The notes under the pieces were generated by a model. It had not been told where the DNA came from. It was given only the letters and a program-made list of their open reading frames with translations, and did no database searches. 64,000 bases of DNA from Rhabditoides inermis (Eukaryota > Nematoda > Chromadorea > Rhabditida > Rhabditidae): NCBI GenBank assembly GCA_963966185.1, contig CAWZYM010000339.1, forward strand, positions 1-64,000, written 5' to 3'. Made by a program: the position numbers and the translations under genes. Shown piece by piece: positions 37,817 to 49,355 of this stretch (position 1 is the first letter of the stretch; the number at the start of each line of letters is the position of its first letter).

Positions 37817-39041
37817 AGGAGAATCGCCTACCTGCGGCGGGGCAAAGGTGGGGAAGGTCGGGAGAGGGGGGAATGTGGGCTGTCCCTGCATGGTCGGCAG
37901 GGTAGGGAGCGTAGCGGCGGGGGGCGGAGCCATCGTCGACATAGCGAAGATGGGAGGGGAGGGTTTCTCAAAGTATCATCACTCTAGATTTCTTTGGATT
38001 CTTCGAATTTCTGCAATTTTGTTTACACATAGCTTGAAATGAAAAGTGCTAACAATAATGTGTCAGTCTATTGTCAAGCTAATAATAAGCGAAAAAAAAA
38101 CAATCTGGGGGAAGCTTTCTGTAACATCGATGCTTCAAAAAATGTCATATAACACACGATCCGCGTAAGAATCGAACGAGGTGGGACCTAGGAGCAACGA
38201 GCGTGGATACAGGGGTTTTCAAGGGTGCTCTACAAGCTCCTAGGTCCCACCTGCCCGAAATTCGTTCGATTCTTACGCGGATCGTGTGATAATATGATAT
38301 GAGCGAAAAAAGAAAAGACAGAGAAAAGATAGAAAAGAAAAGAATAACTACCTTCTCGACGTGCTTCTGCGGGGTGAGCGCGTCGACGACTCCCTGGCGA
38401 CCGGTCGTCATCAGGTTGGTGAGGGCCTGCGAGCGAATCTCTCCCTCCCTCTCTCCCCCCTCTCTCTTTTTCTCGCTATTTCTCTCCCTCCCTCTCCCTC
38501 CCTCCCTCCCTCCCTCTCTCCCTCCCTCCCTCTCTCTCTCTTCCCCCTTCCTTTCTGCCCCCCTCTCTCTCCCCCTCTCCTCCTTCTCCCTCTCTCTCTC
38601 ACTCTCACTCTCACTCTCTCTCTCTCTCTCTTCCCCCTCCCTCTCTCTCTTCCTCCTCCCTCTCTCTCTTCCCCCTCCCTCCCTCTCTCCCTCTCCCTCG
38701 CTCTCTCTCTACCTGTCCGAGCATCTCCGACGGCTTTGCATCCGGGTTGATGGCGCGCACCGGAGGACGGTCGCGTTGCGAACTGCAACATTTTTTATGC
38801 TTCGTATCAAATCAATGTCCGAAAACACGCACGAAACAAATCACCTATGCTTTGTAGTATAATATATTATGGTTCGAATTCCAATTTGTCAACGGATTAG
38901 CTGGAAAAAAGACCATACTGCTTCTCTCTTTTATAGCGACAGGGTTTTGTAGCGGCGCTGTGCCGAGTTTATAGCCGGATTTCTGTGAGCGTTTTCACTT
39001 TCACTGTTCACACTCTGATTGCGGCAATATTTTGACGTTGG

Positions 39042-39090
<49 letters not shown>

Positions 39091-39424
39091 GAGGTTCCAC
39101 AGAACCGTTCCTGTTCCAATTGTCCTTGCCACTCATCGGCTTCTTCGAAACTTTCTTTTTCGGTTTTGCACAGTCCGTCAATTGCCCAGGGGTATTCCTG
39201 TCTTTACTCTAGTGAATCATGAACAGCTGTTGTCATTACACAATTATGATTCAACGATGACGTGTTCAGTGCTGTTGCGAGATCGTTGTGTGCAATCAAG
39301 CTTTTTTTGTAGGCGATATCGTCGTAACGTCGAACAGTCGAACTCGAGACTGGAATGGATAGTGGAACATCTAACATCCACAAAGAGCTGCGAATCGATA
39401 GTTGACCGATGAGAAAGAGGAAGG

Positions 39425-39457
<33 letters not shown>

Positions 39458-40037
39458 TTGAGGGATGAGAGTGATAGTTTGCAAAACTCGTTCGCAGTTG
39501 GTGTGGATTGATCCGGGGATTTATTGGGCGCCTTTCAACTTTCAACTTTCACACACACAGTCAATATTCAGGTCGTGAGGCGATTAGAAAACGAATATCT
39601 GCGGCTGAGTGATAGTGACATACATACATCAACTTGTAAACATATCGTAATCGTAAAGTAAACTTTCTTGAATGTTAGAAAGGACAAACGGAGAAGAAAT
39701 GAAAATGTGTGACAAACAGTAAACTCACAGTATATCCCTCTCGTTCTGAACAGTCGACTCCGCTGCCGACTTGGTCAGCTGAGACGCCAGCTGAGCCATC
39801 TGCATTATCCTGTCCGGCTCCAGGAACTCCATGAAAGGCAGTCGCTGAAACGCACCATAAAGTAGAGGTCAGACTCAACGTTTGCTGGCAAAAGACCCTC
39901 AGAAAGTGTCTTTTTGTATCATAAAGCGGCTTTTTGATACATAATCGAGTCTGACCTCGTCTTTATGTAGTCAATAACCAATCACTCACCTGCCCGCTGC
40001 AGACGACAGTCAGCGCGGCACATAGGAGTATCCTCAT
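31281..40037 (-). CDS. Predicted secreted proline-rich protein with a cysteine-containing C-terminal region
   Basis: Starts at 40037 with a signal peptide (MRILLCAALTVVCSGQ) and stops at 31281-31283. Supported exons in gene order: 39990-40037, about 39728-39842, 38713-38786, 38351-38431, 37829-37970, 37645-37742, 34466-34555, 34254-34368, 33897-33969, 33427-33555, 33256-33320, 32967-33055, 31894-31978, 31552-31616 and 31281-31382. The mature chain begins with a short helical part (FMEFLEPDRIMQMAQLASQL). A long Pro/Thr/Ala/Gly-rich middle follows (TFPVPPRPPPPPPMES). The conserved-looking C-terminal part holds CLPFLSEFMQAAYGNCVQ, KETCKRGAEREQCTEL and RVISECDILASL, with at least six cysteines or paired positions. 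I do not recognise the family; an extracellular or cuticle-associated role is inference. One donor (after DILASLQ) appears to be GC rather than GT. Most introns are largely GA/CT repeat. Confidence 0.68.
32751..32853. mobile_element. MITE-like element, family A, copy 3
   Basis: Termini GCGGACAGTC and GACTGTCCGC are perfect inverted repeats, and the inside carries TTCGAAG-spaced units as in the other copies. Inserted in an intron of the minus-strand secreted-protein gene. Confidence 0.7.
34800..34965. repeat. GC-rich palindrome and a 25-bp tandem pair
   Basis: GAGGGCGCGCAGCGCCCTC at 34813-34831 is a palindrome-like core. A 25-bp unit is repeated in tandem at 34914-34963. Both are in the large intron of the minus-strand gene. 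Confidence 0.75.
35070..36990. repeat. 1.9-kb minisatellite of a 10-bp purine-only unit
   Basis: The repeating unit is GAGAGAACGA with variants (GAGAGAAAGA, GAGGGAAGGA, GATATAACGA). Higher-order blocks alternate GAACGA-rich and GGAAGGA-rich sections. It gives long open frames on both strands, of 537 codons on the minus strand (Ser/Leu/Arg repeats) and 278 on the plus strand, which are by-products of the periodicity and not genes. It lies within one intron of the secreted-protein gene. Confidence 0.95.
37093..37582. mobile_element. MITE, family B, copy 2 (about 145-bp inverted arms)
   Basis: The arms start ATTATCTTTTAAAAGTACTT and end with the complement. The inner arm sequence (AACACAAAC, GCATGCATA, GCTCTTTCAAAACG) matches the family B element at 9970-10499 with divergence. 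The centre is AT-rich and non-coding. Confidence 0.85.
38146..38290. repeat. Hairpin element
   Basis: 38153-38195 and 38233-38289 are inverted copies with a small insertion in the second arm and a loop of about 37 bp. The right arm contains CGTTCGATTC, similar to a polymerase III B-box, so it may be a folded tRNA-derived repeat. Intronic. Confidence 0.8.
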
Positions 40038-40199
40038 GTTGGTTTGTGAGTGTGTGTGTGAGAGTGGGTGGATATGAATGGTGGCCTGGCCTGGGGATAT
40101 CCAGCCTGCTGCCGCCGCTGGCTCGCGCCGCCCCACCAAACCAGTTGCGCACGCGTCGCCGCGCCATTCAACGCACGTTGCGTAATACGGACAGCAACA

Positions 40200-40748
40200 C
40201 ACTATAAACTACACACACCGAATACATTATGTAGGTATTTTCCAATACACTGCAGGTATTTTCTGTATGTTGATGATATGAAATTGTCAATATCTCAGAA
40301 TCGACCGAACTTCCATGATTGTCTTGAATCCGATTTTAATGTATATGCGTGGTTATCTGAGCGACAGCTAGCGCTATCTGCTGCCAAGTGCACAGTTGTT
40401 CATTTCGGAAAGAAACCTATCAAGTCGGTTTATAAATGTGGTGATGTAACTCTCTCGTGCTCTGATTCTGTGAAGGATTTGGGTGTGATTCTAACATCTA
40501 CTCTCGACCCATCAGAACATATCCGGAAGGCTATCCAAAAAGCCTCTCCCAAAATTGGAGCACTGAGAGCAAATTTCCATGTAAATGAGCAAATTACTTA
40601 AATTTCTACAAAACTAAAATAAGACCGGCACTAGAATATGGTTCAGAAGTTCTTTGTTTGATTAACAAATGCCATATAAATGATCTAGAAGCAGTTCAGC
40701 GCAAGCTCACCCGTTACATAGCTTTTCTAATAGCTGATATTAGTTTTT
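40200..40748 (+). mobile_element. Decayed LINE reverse transcriptase fragment
   Basis: The frame contains FLYVDDMKLSI, with the YVDD catalytic box of reverse transcriptases, then SERQLALSAAKCTVVHFGKK and SDSVKDLGVILTSTLDPSEH, typical of Jockey/CR1-like elements. The frame breaks near 40601 and resumes as DLEAVQRKLTRYIAF before the SINE insertion. Confidence 0.88.
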
Positions 40749-40772
40749 CTTCGCCAACCAACCCAACTACCT

Positions 40773-40984
40773 TGGCCGGGGGCGCGGCTCAGTGGATAGA
40801 GCGTTCGTCTCTCAATCTAACGGTCGCTGGTTCGATCTCCCTCGGAGTCAACCATTCTTGCGAAATTCACCAAGCCCCTGTGGTGTGGCAATCCACTCTC
40901 ATGGTAGCCAGAAGGCGTCACAGCACCATCTACGGACTCAAGAACGGAATTCAAGACGTCCTTCGCCAACCAACCCAACTACCT
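40773..40984 (+). mobile_element. tRNA-derived SINE with 24-bp target-site duplication
   Basis: GGCTCAGTGGATAGAGC (A box, near 40786-40803) and GCTGGTTCGATCTCC (B box, near 40827-40841) form a tRNA-like head. A 24-bp sequence is identical at 40749-40772 and 40961-40984. The inserted part between them is 188 bp and has no obvious A tail. It interrupts the decayed LINE. Confidence 0.85.
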
Positions 40985-41084
40985 CTGCTGACGTCGTCGT
41001 AATCCAAGAACCCTATCTTGTTCTCGACTAGGAGGACCCCGGATTCAACCGGCTAAACAAAAAAAAATTAGTATCATTATCTGG

Positions 41085-41360
41085 TTGTAGGCGGTGCGTC
41101 AGCGGGAGGGGTGGGTGGAGTTGGAGCGGGAGAGGGAGCTGCTGCGGGAGGAGAGGAGGGCGTTCGATAGGGAGCGGCAGGAGTAGCTCACCGAGCGCTA
41201 CAGGGTCAACGGCCACTGGGTGGATCACGCCGGAGCATTTCCTGCTTGCTTTTGTGGTCATGATCATACTCTTATTAGTTGTGTTCGGCTTCTCGCCGCT
41301 TTGTCTGTTTTTTATTGTTGTTTATATTTCGTTTATCTCCTTAAACTCAGAGAGTAACTC
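41085..41360 (+). pseudogene. Orphan exon-like sequence, possible remnant of a coiled-coil protein gene
   Basis: After an acceptor-like GGTTGTAG the frame reads RQREGWVELERERELLREE and on to DRERQE, is interrupted by TAG at 41187-41189 (one change from CAG), and continues LTERYRVNGHWVDHAG. This looks like a last exon of a charged coiled-coil protein with a nonsense change. No upstream exons were found; the LINE sequence lies directly before it. Confidence 0.35.
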
Positions 41361-42130
41361 ATAGAGAGTAACAAGGATATAGCCGTACCAAATATTCTCT
41401 CAGCCGAAAACAAGTCAGAACCTTGCATTATAACGACTGTGTTAACTAGACTAACGTGCTATACACTACATAGTCGATAAACACATCTGTTAGTATGATA
41501 AAACACCGTTCTCGACGGTCACAATTCAGAGATTCTTGACCACACGCTTGAACGACTGTTTAGTCTCCTCCAACACAGCCAACAAACAAACGTGTATTTA
41601 TTATTTATATTTATTGTGTGCATCTAATCTGGCTAGTTTTTTCTTTGGATAAAACAAACTCCACTCTTACGATAGTCCTTTTAAAAGATAATGTGTGTAT
41701 GTGTAAAAATTAAATTTTCTGTTTCATAAACGTTTCTCGTTATTGTTCACGTTATTATTTTTTAGAAAATATTCAATTTTTGTGACGTAATTCACTCACG
41801 CAAACATTTTATTACTACGTCATACTGTGTACGCTATAGTTATTCACTCTTATAGCATATTCGGCCGACCTAGCATGTTCTAATTTAATCATTTTTTCCC
41901 GCGATTTGTTTATTTTTGTTATTGATTTCTTGTTTTGAACGAATATTCGAAGCTGTCGACATCCGAAGCACAATTATAACAATACTTGAACAACTCCTTA
42001 AATGACGTCTGTGTTTGTATCCGTGAATGGATCACTCATCGAGTTTTCGAACTTACTCATAATCTCACCTGATCGACTTCTTCTTCTCATTGCTTTTTTC
42101 TTTGATAGATTAATTTAAACAGATTAATTT
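41361..42130. other. AT-rich intergenic region upstream of the candidate operon
   Basis: No gene or clear repeat except CCTTTTAAAAGATAATG near 41678, which resembles the tip of MITE family B. The promoter of the downstream gene cluster should lie here. Confidence 0.4.
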
Positions 42131-42147
42131 CAGTGACTTCGGCAGTG

Positions 42148-45100
42148 ATGGAGGTGGAGGTGGCAGAGGAAGGTGGCCAGCCACCGCCGCCGCAACCGGA
42201 TACGCTCCAAGCAGATGGAGATGTTCACGCAGACGACGCGCACAGTGACGACGACGGAACGGATACGCCACAGCCGATCGAGGTGGTCGCCCAGGATGGA
42301 GAGGTGCGACTTTATTTTTATCATTTGATGGATTGAGACCCTTTTTTCCATATTTGATGGTTGTGTGTGCGCTCCCTTCGTTCACGATCAGTTCGTGATT
42401 CGTAAACGAGTAGCCTCCTGTGGTGTATTTTTTCAATGTCTAATAAAGTATATGTAATACGCGAATGTGACTATTATTGGTGGTTGAAATGTTAATTATT
42501 GGTTGTGATCTCGTTGCTCTCTCTGTACTTTTCTCACCTTTTGGACCTCGCCTCTCAAATCTCGACTAAGATTGTCTGGGTTAAATGCAATTTTTGTCAC
42601 AACTTTCTATTGAAGTCATGAATACAACAATTCATGTACATCCGGAACTATTTGCTCAAAATCTAAAATTTATATAGTCGTTGTTTCAGGCTACGAGTAT
42701 TGATGATCCTGCGGCGGTATCGGAACGAGGTCGATCGGCGTCCAACAATAATAAAAAGAAGCAGCCCAATAATGGCAAGAGACGCAACCGCAAAGGAAAC
42801 CGTGGATCCGTGTCGGGTCCCGGCACGGGTCCAGTGGTCCCCGGCCCCACACCCGGTACCATCATGGTCAACGGGCGCGTCTATGCTGCTGTCTCCACCC
42901 CTGGTAACACTGCCCCACCTGTTGCTGGCGCTGGCTACGAACAAGTTGGCTATGGTGCGGCCGCGTACGGCGCTGCTGGATATGGAGCGGCCGGTTATGG
43001 TGCTGCTGGCTACGGTATGGCCGGGTACGGCGCGTACGGCTATGGTGCCTACGCTGGAGGATACGGCTACTACGGAGCTGGCTATCCTATGTACCCCATG
43101 CAGCCGCAGGTACGCACTCTATGTCACTTTGTTGTATGTGCGTTTGTATACGTTGTAAATTTTTGTATAAACTGAACATTCTTATTGTTGTTTTCAGCCG
43201 CTGATGAACATGAACGTCAGCAGAGGCGGGCGTGGGAAGCGAGGCGGTCCGAGGGGCCGACGGCGTTCTCGGTCGTCGTCTCGCTCCCTTTCCCGCTCTC
43301 GTTCGCGCAGTCGTAGCCGTGAACGTGAACGAGATCGTCGGCGATCACGGTCTCCTTCACGCCGGTCGTCGCCAGATAGGAGACGATCAATTGAGAGACG
43401 AAAGCGAGCGCAGGAGCGCAAGACCAAGAAGGACGAAGACAAACACAAAATCGGAGGAGTACACAAGCCAAATGAGGAAGTGGATTCACAGAATGTGAAT
43501 GTCGCAGGATCAGATGATGCGGAAGCAGAACTTGTTCTGGTTGAAGAAGACAACGAGGAAACGTCTGTTTCTGCTAGTGGAGACAAGAGCCGAAGCGACC
43601 GTTCTAAAAGTTCTCTCGATCGAGAGCGAGAGGATAGGGAGCGACGAAAGGAGCGGGAGGCTCGGGATCGGAAGAAGCGAGAGGAGGAGAAAGAACGTGA
43701 TCGAAAGAGGCGAGAAGAAGCAAAGGAGCGAGAGCGGAGGAGGCGTTGGGAAAAGGAGAGGGACGAGAAAGAGAAACGAGATCGAGAGGAGAAGGAGAGG
43801 CGTGATCGCGATTACGAGGAGCGTCGACGTGCCAGACAGAAGGAGAGGGAGCGTGACGATTCGGAGCAAGCCGAGCGGGCTCAGTGGGACCGCAAGCGAG
43901 ATGCTGCGGAGAATGAAGAGCGGAAGAAGTCCTCTCTCTACCCCGGTACCAGCATCCCCATCCCTGCTGGATTCGGACAGAATCCGCTCAATCTCCCTCC
44001 ACCGGAGCCGTCAAGATCCAGGCCTCGTTCCAGGTCTCGAACTCGCTCTCCTGCGCGTCGCCGCTACAGTCCCGCTCTTCCTCTACGCGATAGAGATCCC
44101 CCCAGTCCGGCTGCGCACATGGACGACTACTGGAGACGAATCAGCGAGGAGGAGCGTGCGATGCAAGCTGGCATGGCTGCTATTCGCCGGTTCGAGAGCG
44201 GCATGGCTGATAGAGACGAGGCCTCTACGCCACCCTCGGTCAAGTTCACTTCGTTTCCTTCTGCTGAGGCGGTTGCAGTGGAGCCGATTCCCACTTACCC
44301 GTGCAAGGATGAGGTGGATCCTGCGCACGAGGTGGAACCGGATGCGAGGGACGAGGAGGCGGATATGTGGGACTCTATGCTCACTGACATGGAGAAGGCT
44401 GAGGCAGAGCGCGCCAGCAAGAAGGAGCAGATGCGGCAGGCCATGTGTCGCAAGCTTCGCCACGTAGTCTACGAGACTGTTTCGAAAGAGCCGCCTCCGC
44501 ACGTGGATCCGCCTTCTAAGGACGGACAGTGGGACGTGGTTTATTACGAGGACTATGTGGACACTGATCCGACGCCGGCAGAGACGTCTGCCGCGCAGCA
44601 GTCACCGTCGCCACAGCCTGCGCACGATCCTCGCTTGCTGAAGATTGATGCGCAAGGCAAGGCGGTGTGGCTGAACGCGCAGATGGCTATGATGGTGTCG
44701 GAGTCGCCCGAGTGCTCCAAGTTCTACCGCTGGCTGCCCTGCATCGGCAAGATGGGCGCGCTCTGCAGCCGCAGCGTCGACGTCACCGAGGAGTGGGGTG
44801 AGTCATGTTTCGTACTTTTAGGAATGGAAAATGATGGTGGAATGGTTGTTGATATGGTGATGTGGTGTGAAGTAGGGAATGAGTTGTGGATGTTATTTTT
44901 GTAGTGTAGTTCCGGTTTCGGGGCCATGCATTGTAGTGATGTAGATTTAAATATTAAATTCGAATGGCTTAATAAGTATTATTGTATCTGAAGAGCTGAA
45001 GACTTCATAAGGACTCTGCTGGCTTTCTTCTGAACGCGAATTACGAATGATGATTGCGGACGTGACTGACGCGCGAGGCAGACGAAGTCGTGATTACAAC

Positions 45101-48100
45101 GAAACACAGTTACTCCTTCCTCACAACCACTTTACATATTTCTCTCAGAAATGTCGTTTCACTTGTTCAGTATATGTGTTATTGTGTATGTTACAGTCAC
45201 TCCCCAAGAGAAGCGCACGTTTGCAAAGTACTCTTCCCTGCCCTTTTGTCTCATTGGCGGAACGAACGTGCACGTCATATCAGCGTGAGTACAGCTGCAG
45301 TGGCTATCAAACAATTAGGTCCAATCTTTTGTTTCAGGGAAGCAGCACGTCGCTGTCAAGTGATGATGATGGTTCGGATGATTGAGATGGGAGCGGTGCC
45401 TTATCCGCTGGCTAGGATTCTCACCGAATTGAAGACAGAGGTGGGAGTGTTTCTGCTTTTATCCATTCACAAGTATTGAGTATTGTGTTTCAGGCTCTGG
45501 TCGACTGGATCACTCGCATTCTCGCATCTGTTTTGTCCAAGGTGGCAGCGATTGTCGGCAACAATGGAACACGTGAGTACAGTTTTTTTTAATATCAAAG
45601 TTTTTTTTTAAATATCTTTTTATCTTGCGTTTCGTTTCAGCGTACCAGCTGATGCGATACGCGACGGAGGTGCCGCGGCAGCAGGTCGAGATCGATCTGA
45701 TCATGCGAGCCTACCACGAGTACATTGTGCCCACGTGAGTCCGAGCATGCCGCTTCTATATACTTAGGATGGGAGACTTATTACCTATATAGAAGTATAC
45801 TTATATACTTACATACTATAAAAGCTATGCTTATAGCAAAATATTCAATGCAACAAAACAGTTTGTTCTCCCAATCTCGCCTACATGTTGTGTCTAGGCT
45901 TGCTTCGTTCTGGAACACGAAGCGCTTCGTGCTGCGCAAGGACCTGTACGAGCAGCTCAGTGACGTGAGTCATGTCCTCTCTCTCTCTTATGAATGCCAT
46001 GATTGGTCTACCTGTCTATGATGATCCCATCTACACTTTGGTCGGACGCTTTCCATGAGAAAGTGTGAAGTGAAGAAATATTTTGCGATCCTGAGACATT
46101 TCCATCTATTCATAATGCATTGTTGTTTTTATTCAAGTTTGAATTGAATTTTTTTGTTGTATTTCAGTTCGACCTGCGCGATCTGTCTGCGAACGGCGTG
46201 AACGTGGAGTTGGCGCAGATAGCGCTGGACAAGCCGTACATCATCGAGGAGCTGAAGGACAAGGGGGTGAACAAGCTGGCCGAACAGGCGCAGGCCAACG
46301 TGCCCGCCTCGTCGAGTGGTGCGTTTTCGGTCATTGTGTTATTGTCTTACTTCTATAACATTTTTTATCTAGTAGCAAATGTTTTGAGCTTGTGTGGAAT
46401 GAATGATTGACTGTGTTTAGCTTGTGAGCCGGAGACGTCGATCCAGACTAAGGCGGAGGAGATGGCGGCGCTGATTGCGAGTCGGCTAGCGGAGAAGGAG
46501 CTGGAGATGAGGCTGGAGAAGAACGCGGCCAGAAGAAAGAGGAGGGAGAGGGACGCCAAGCAGGCTAACAAGGCACTCGAGGAGGACATGGTGGGGCGTT
46601 GGTTGGAGAGGTATTCCAAGTAATGGGGTTGTTTACGGTCACAGTTTGCCTAAAGTGATTACTTATATGGAAATGGAATGGATAATGTACCTGGATTCGG
46701 TGATTCACTCTACATGTGTATGTTTTAGAAGACGCGGCGTCTGCGCGAGAGACGGGAGTGGCAGCCGCGGGAGACGGACAAGGTGGTGTCGGAAGTGGAG
46801 GGGCTGCGGAACGAGCGGCTGCTCATGCTGGACGAGGTCGTCAAGCACCTCGACGACAGGGCCGACGATGCGCAGTGGGAGCGGCTCAAGGTGTGCTGCT
46901 TGTTTCGAAACTGGGTTCCGTTGTGTAATAGCTATTGTTCTACTTTCTTATAATGTTGTTCGAAAACCTCTTCATTGTTTTTGGATTTTGAAGTATGATT
47001 CAGTTCATACCACATTGAATCGAGCATCCTATATCTCCATGAGTAATGCATGTGACGTATATTTTGTGGAAACGTTTAATTGCAGGTGTTGACTCGCTTT
47101 CTCGATTACAAGTACTGGAAGGGCCGGCCGTTGGAGGTGACCATGTCGGAAGATTCATGTGAGTGTTGTTGTAGTTGTTGTTGTTGTTTTGACGATGATG
47201 GTTGTAGATGCTGGCGAGACTCGCATCTTCGCCAACTTTGTCTACATACCCTACTGCATCATTGGCGGCAACAGCACGCATCCTGACCCTGCGTGAGTGT
47301 TTATTCGTTCTTGATAAATAAATATTAGTAAATAAGTTAATTCACATATTTTAGGGAGGCTGGCGAGCGTGCCAAGGTGAAGATGGTGATTCGGATGATC
47401 CAGATTGGTCTCATCCCCCGCCCCTTTGCCAAGCTGCTCGTCGAGCACGCGCACTTGGATGTTGGTTTTTTTACTACTTGGTGCTGTCTACGTGTGGGTT
47501 ATTTGTGTTGTTTGTCGTTGATGTCTCATATCCTCGTTTTCAGCACGAGCACCGTCTGTTGTTGAAGCTGATCACGACGATAGCCATGTACGTGGACCAG
47601 CAGTTCTCGGGCGACCTTCGCGAGTGGAAGATGGCTGTGCCGCGACGCGCGCACGAGATCGCCCACATCGAGAAGGCCTTCCACGAGAGGATCACTCCCT
47701 GGTCAGTATGGATACTGTATTGTTGTACATTGCATTGCCGAACTGCAGTGATGTCAGTGCACATGCTGTCAACCACATTGGGGGTACGTATGTGGTTTGT
47801 CGATGATGATCAACTCTACACTTTGGTCGGACGTTCTTGTAGAAGAGAGCGACAAGTGAAGAAAGTTTATGCGATCCTGAGGCATTTTACGCGTGTTAAT
47901 TTATAGTGCAATGAGTGAAATGTGAAAACTCCCTGAAGATATCCCGAAAACCCCCTGAAGATATCTTATCAGGATTGCCTTGTTCTGGCGGCGACGCGCG
48001 CTCATGTTCCCCGCCTCGTACTTCCGCAACTTCACCTCGGTGGGTGGAGACGAGTGACGTGTTGGATGTGAGCGTGGCCATTCAGCTTGACCACGGCGCG

Positions 48101-49131
48101 TTCCGTGCGTGTGACATCTACGTGGCGGAGTGCCGGCAGGACGAGACGCCCTTCTCTGTCCACGTCGAGGCGTGGGAGGTGGTGATGGGTGTGTCGAAGC
48201 AGGTCGCCACCCTCGACGAGTGGCCGCCCGCGCCGCTCATGCAGCCAGTGTACACCTACTACAAGGTGAGCTACTCATTCGACAGTAATGAAATTAAAAA
48301 TATTGTATGTTGTTATTTGAGCCTGGAGAGCAGATAGTGGCGCCGCCGATTCCCGGATACCAGGCACAGATGGCAGAGGAGTACGAGGGAGAGGGAGGAT
48401 ATGGGGAGGAGGGATACGAGGAGACGGGAGAGAAGTGGAACGAGCAGCAAGGGGAGTATGCGAGCGGAGTGGAAGGAGGAGAGGAGAGGGCGGGCCCGGT
48501 GGATCCGCGACAGGCGGCAGCGGTGAATACACAGGCTGGGGGTGAGTGCGGGAGTTGGGAGTGGGCGGATGGGCATGGAATGAGTGGTTTTACATTCAGT
48601 TCCTTCGACTGCTTCATCCATGGCGATGCCGACGGCGGATAGTCACATGGAGCAGTGGAGGGCAGCGATGCAGGGTTGGTTGGCGTTTTTTAAGAAGTTA
48701 CTCCGGTCTTATCTGAGATTAATCGGTTAAAAGTTTTATTTATTTCAAAGATATTGTGAAACTTTTTTGTCTTTGTAGGTGGCGCTAGTGTGGCGTCAGT
48801 GTCTGGGGGTAGTGTGCAGGGAGCGACAGCGACTGCGTGGCCGTGGAATAGTGCGGGACAAGTGGGATACCAGGCACAGCCGACCGCGTCTCCTGGACAG
48901 CGCGCTGCGAGTGCGGGTGAGTAGGCACTCGCTATAAACTGTGTTATGATGGATGGTTGAGGTGTGAGCAGCGCCCCGTCGATGACTGCGGCGTCGTCGG
49001 TGCTGCAGCAGTGGCAGCTGTACGCGAGTACGGCAGGCACGGGGGCTGCTCCATCGACGGTGTCAGCGAGTACGTGGGGAGACATGGAAGGAATGGACGA
49101 GGAGGAGCAAGGAGACGACGAGTTTGTATGA
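42148..49131 (+). CDS. Operon gene 1: RS-domain and Gly/Tyr-rich protein with a duplicated helical module
   Basis: Exons: 42148-42303, 42690-43109, 43198-44797, 45197-45284, 45338-45440, 45494-45572, 45641-45734, 45898-45964, 46168-46318, 46421-46590, 46729-46890, 47085-47158, 47208-47292, 47355-47460, 47544-47701, 47973-48039, 48086-48265, 48334-48541, 48600-48674, 48779-48916 and 48962-49131; phases close. A TTTCAG acceptor precedes the ATG. Order: acidic start, repeats of GYGAAGYGAA (42955-43080), an RS domain (SRSLSRSRSRSRSRERER, 43270-43340), a long Arg/Glu helix (43600-43900), then two copies of a module. Copy A includes PFCLIGGTNVH and MMMVRMIEMGAVPYPLARIL; copy B includes PYCIIGGNSTH and KMVIRMIQIGLIPRPFAKLL. 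The Gly/Gln-rich tail ends EEEQGDDEFV. RS domains occur in splicing and RNA-processing factors, so a nuclear RNA role is plausible. I do not recognise the module. Confidence 0.78.
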
Positions 49132-49355
49132 GACATGGAGCAATTGATATTGATTCCTCGCGATCTCTGTATTTTTGTGTACATTCTTGCGGTCGTGTGT
49201 ACATAGCGTTGTGGTGTTGTAATAATTTGTAATAAAGACTCTTTATTAATGGAAGTGTTTTGATGAAGAAGTATTATCAGTTGTGAAGTCTGATGTGATA
49301 TCTGAGGAGCGGAGTAGTATGAAATGAGTTGACGTCTCGATTGTAGAGCGATCCT
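49132..49355 (+). promoter_or_regulatory. Intercistronic region with poly(A) signal and putative trans-splice acceptor
   Basis: AATAAA at 49231-49236 follows the stop of gene 1. TTGTAG at 49341-49346 lies about 10 bp upstream of the ATG of gene 2. The roughly 100-bp spacing from cleavage to acceptor is typical of nematode operons resolved by spliced-leader trans-splicing. Confidence 0.6.

Noticed and set aside
42148..49131. Identification of gene 1 as a CWC22/MIF4G-type splicing factor
   Set aside because: The RS domain fits, but the module lacks recognisable MIF4G or MA3 signatures, so I left it unnamed.
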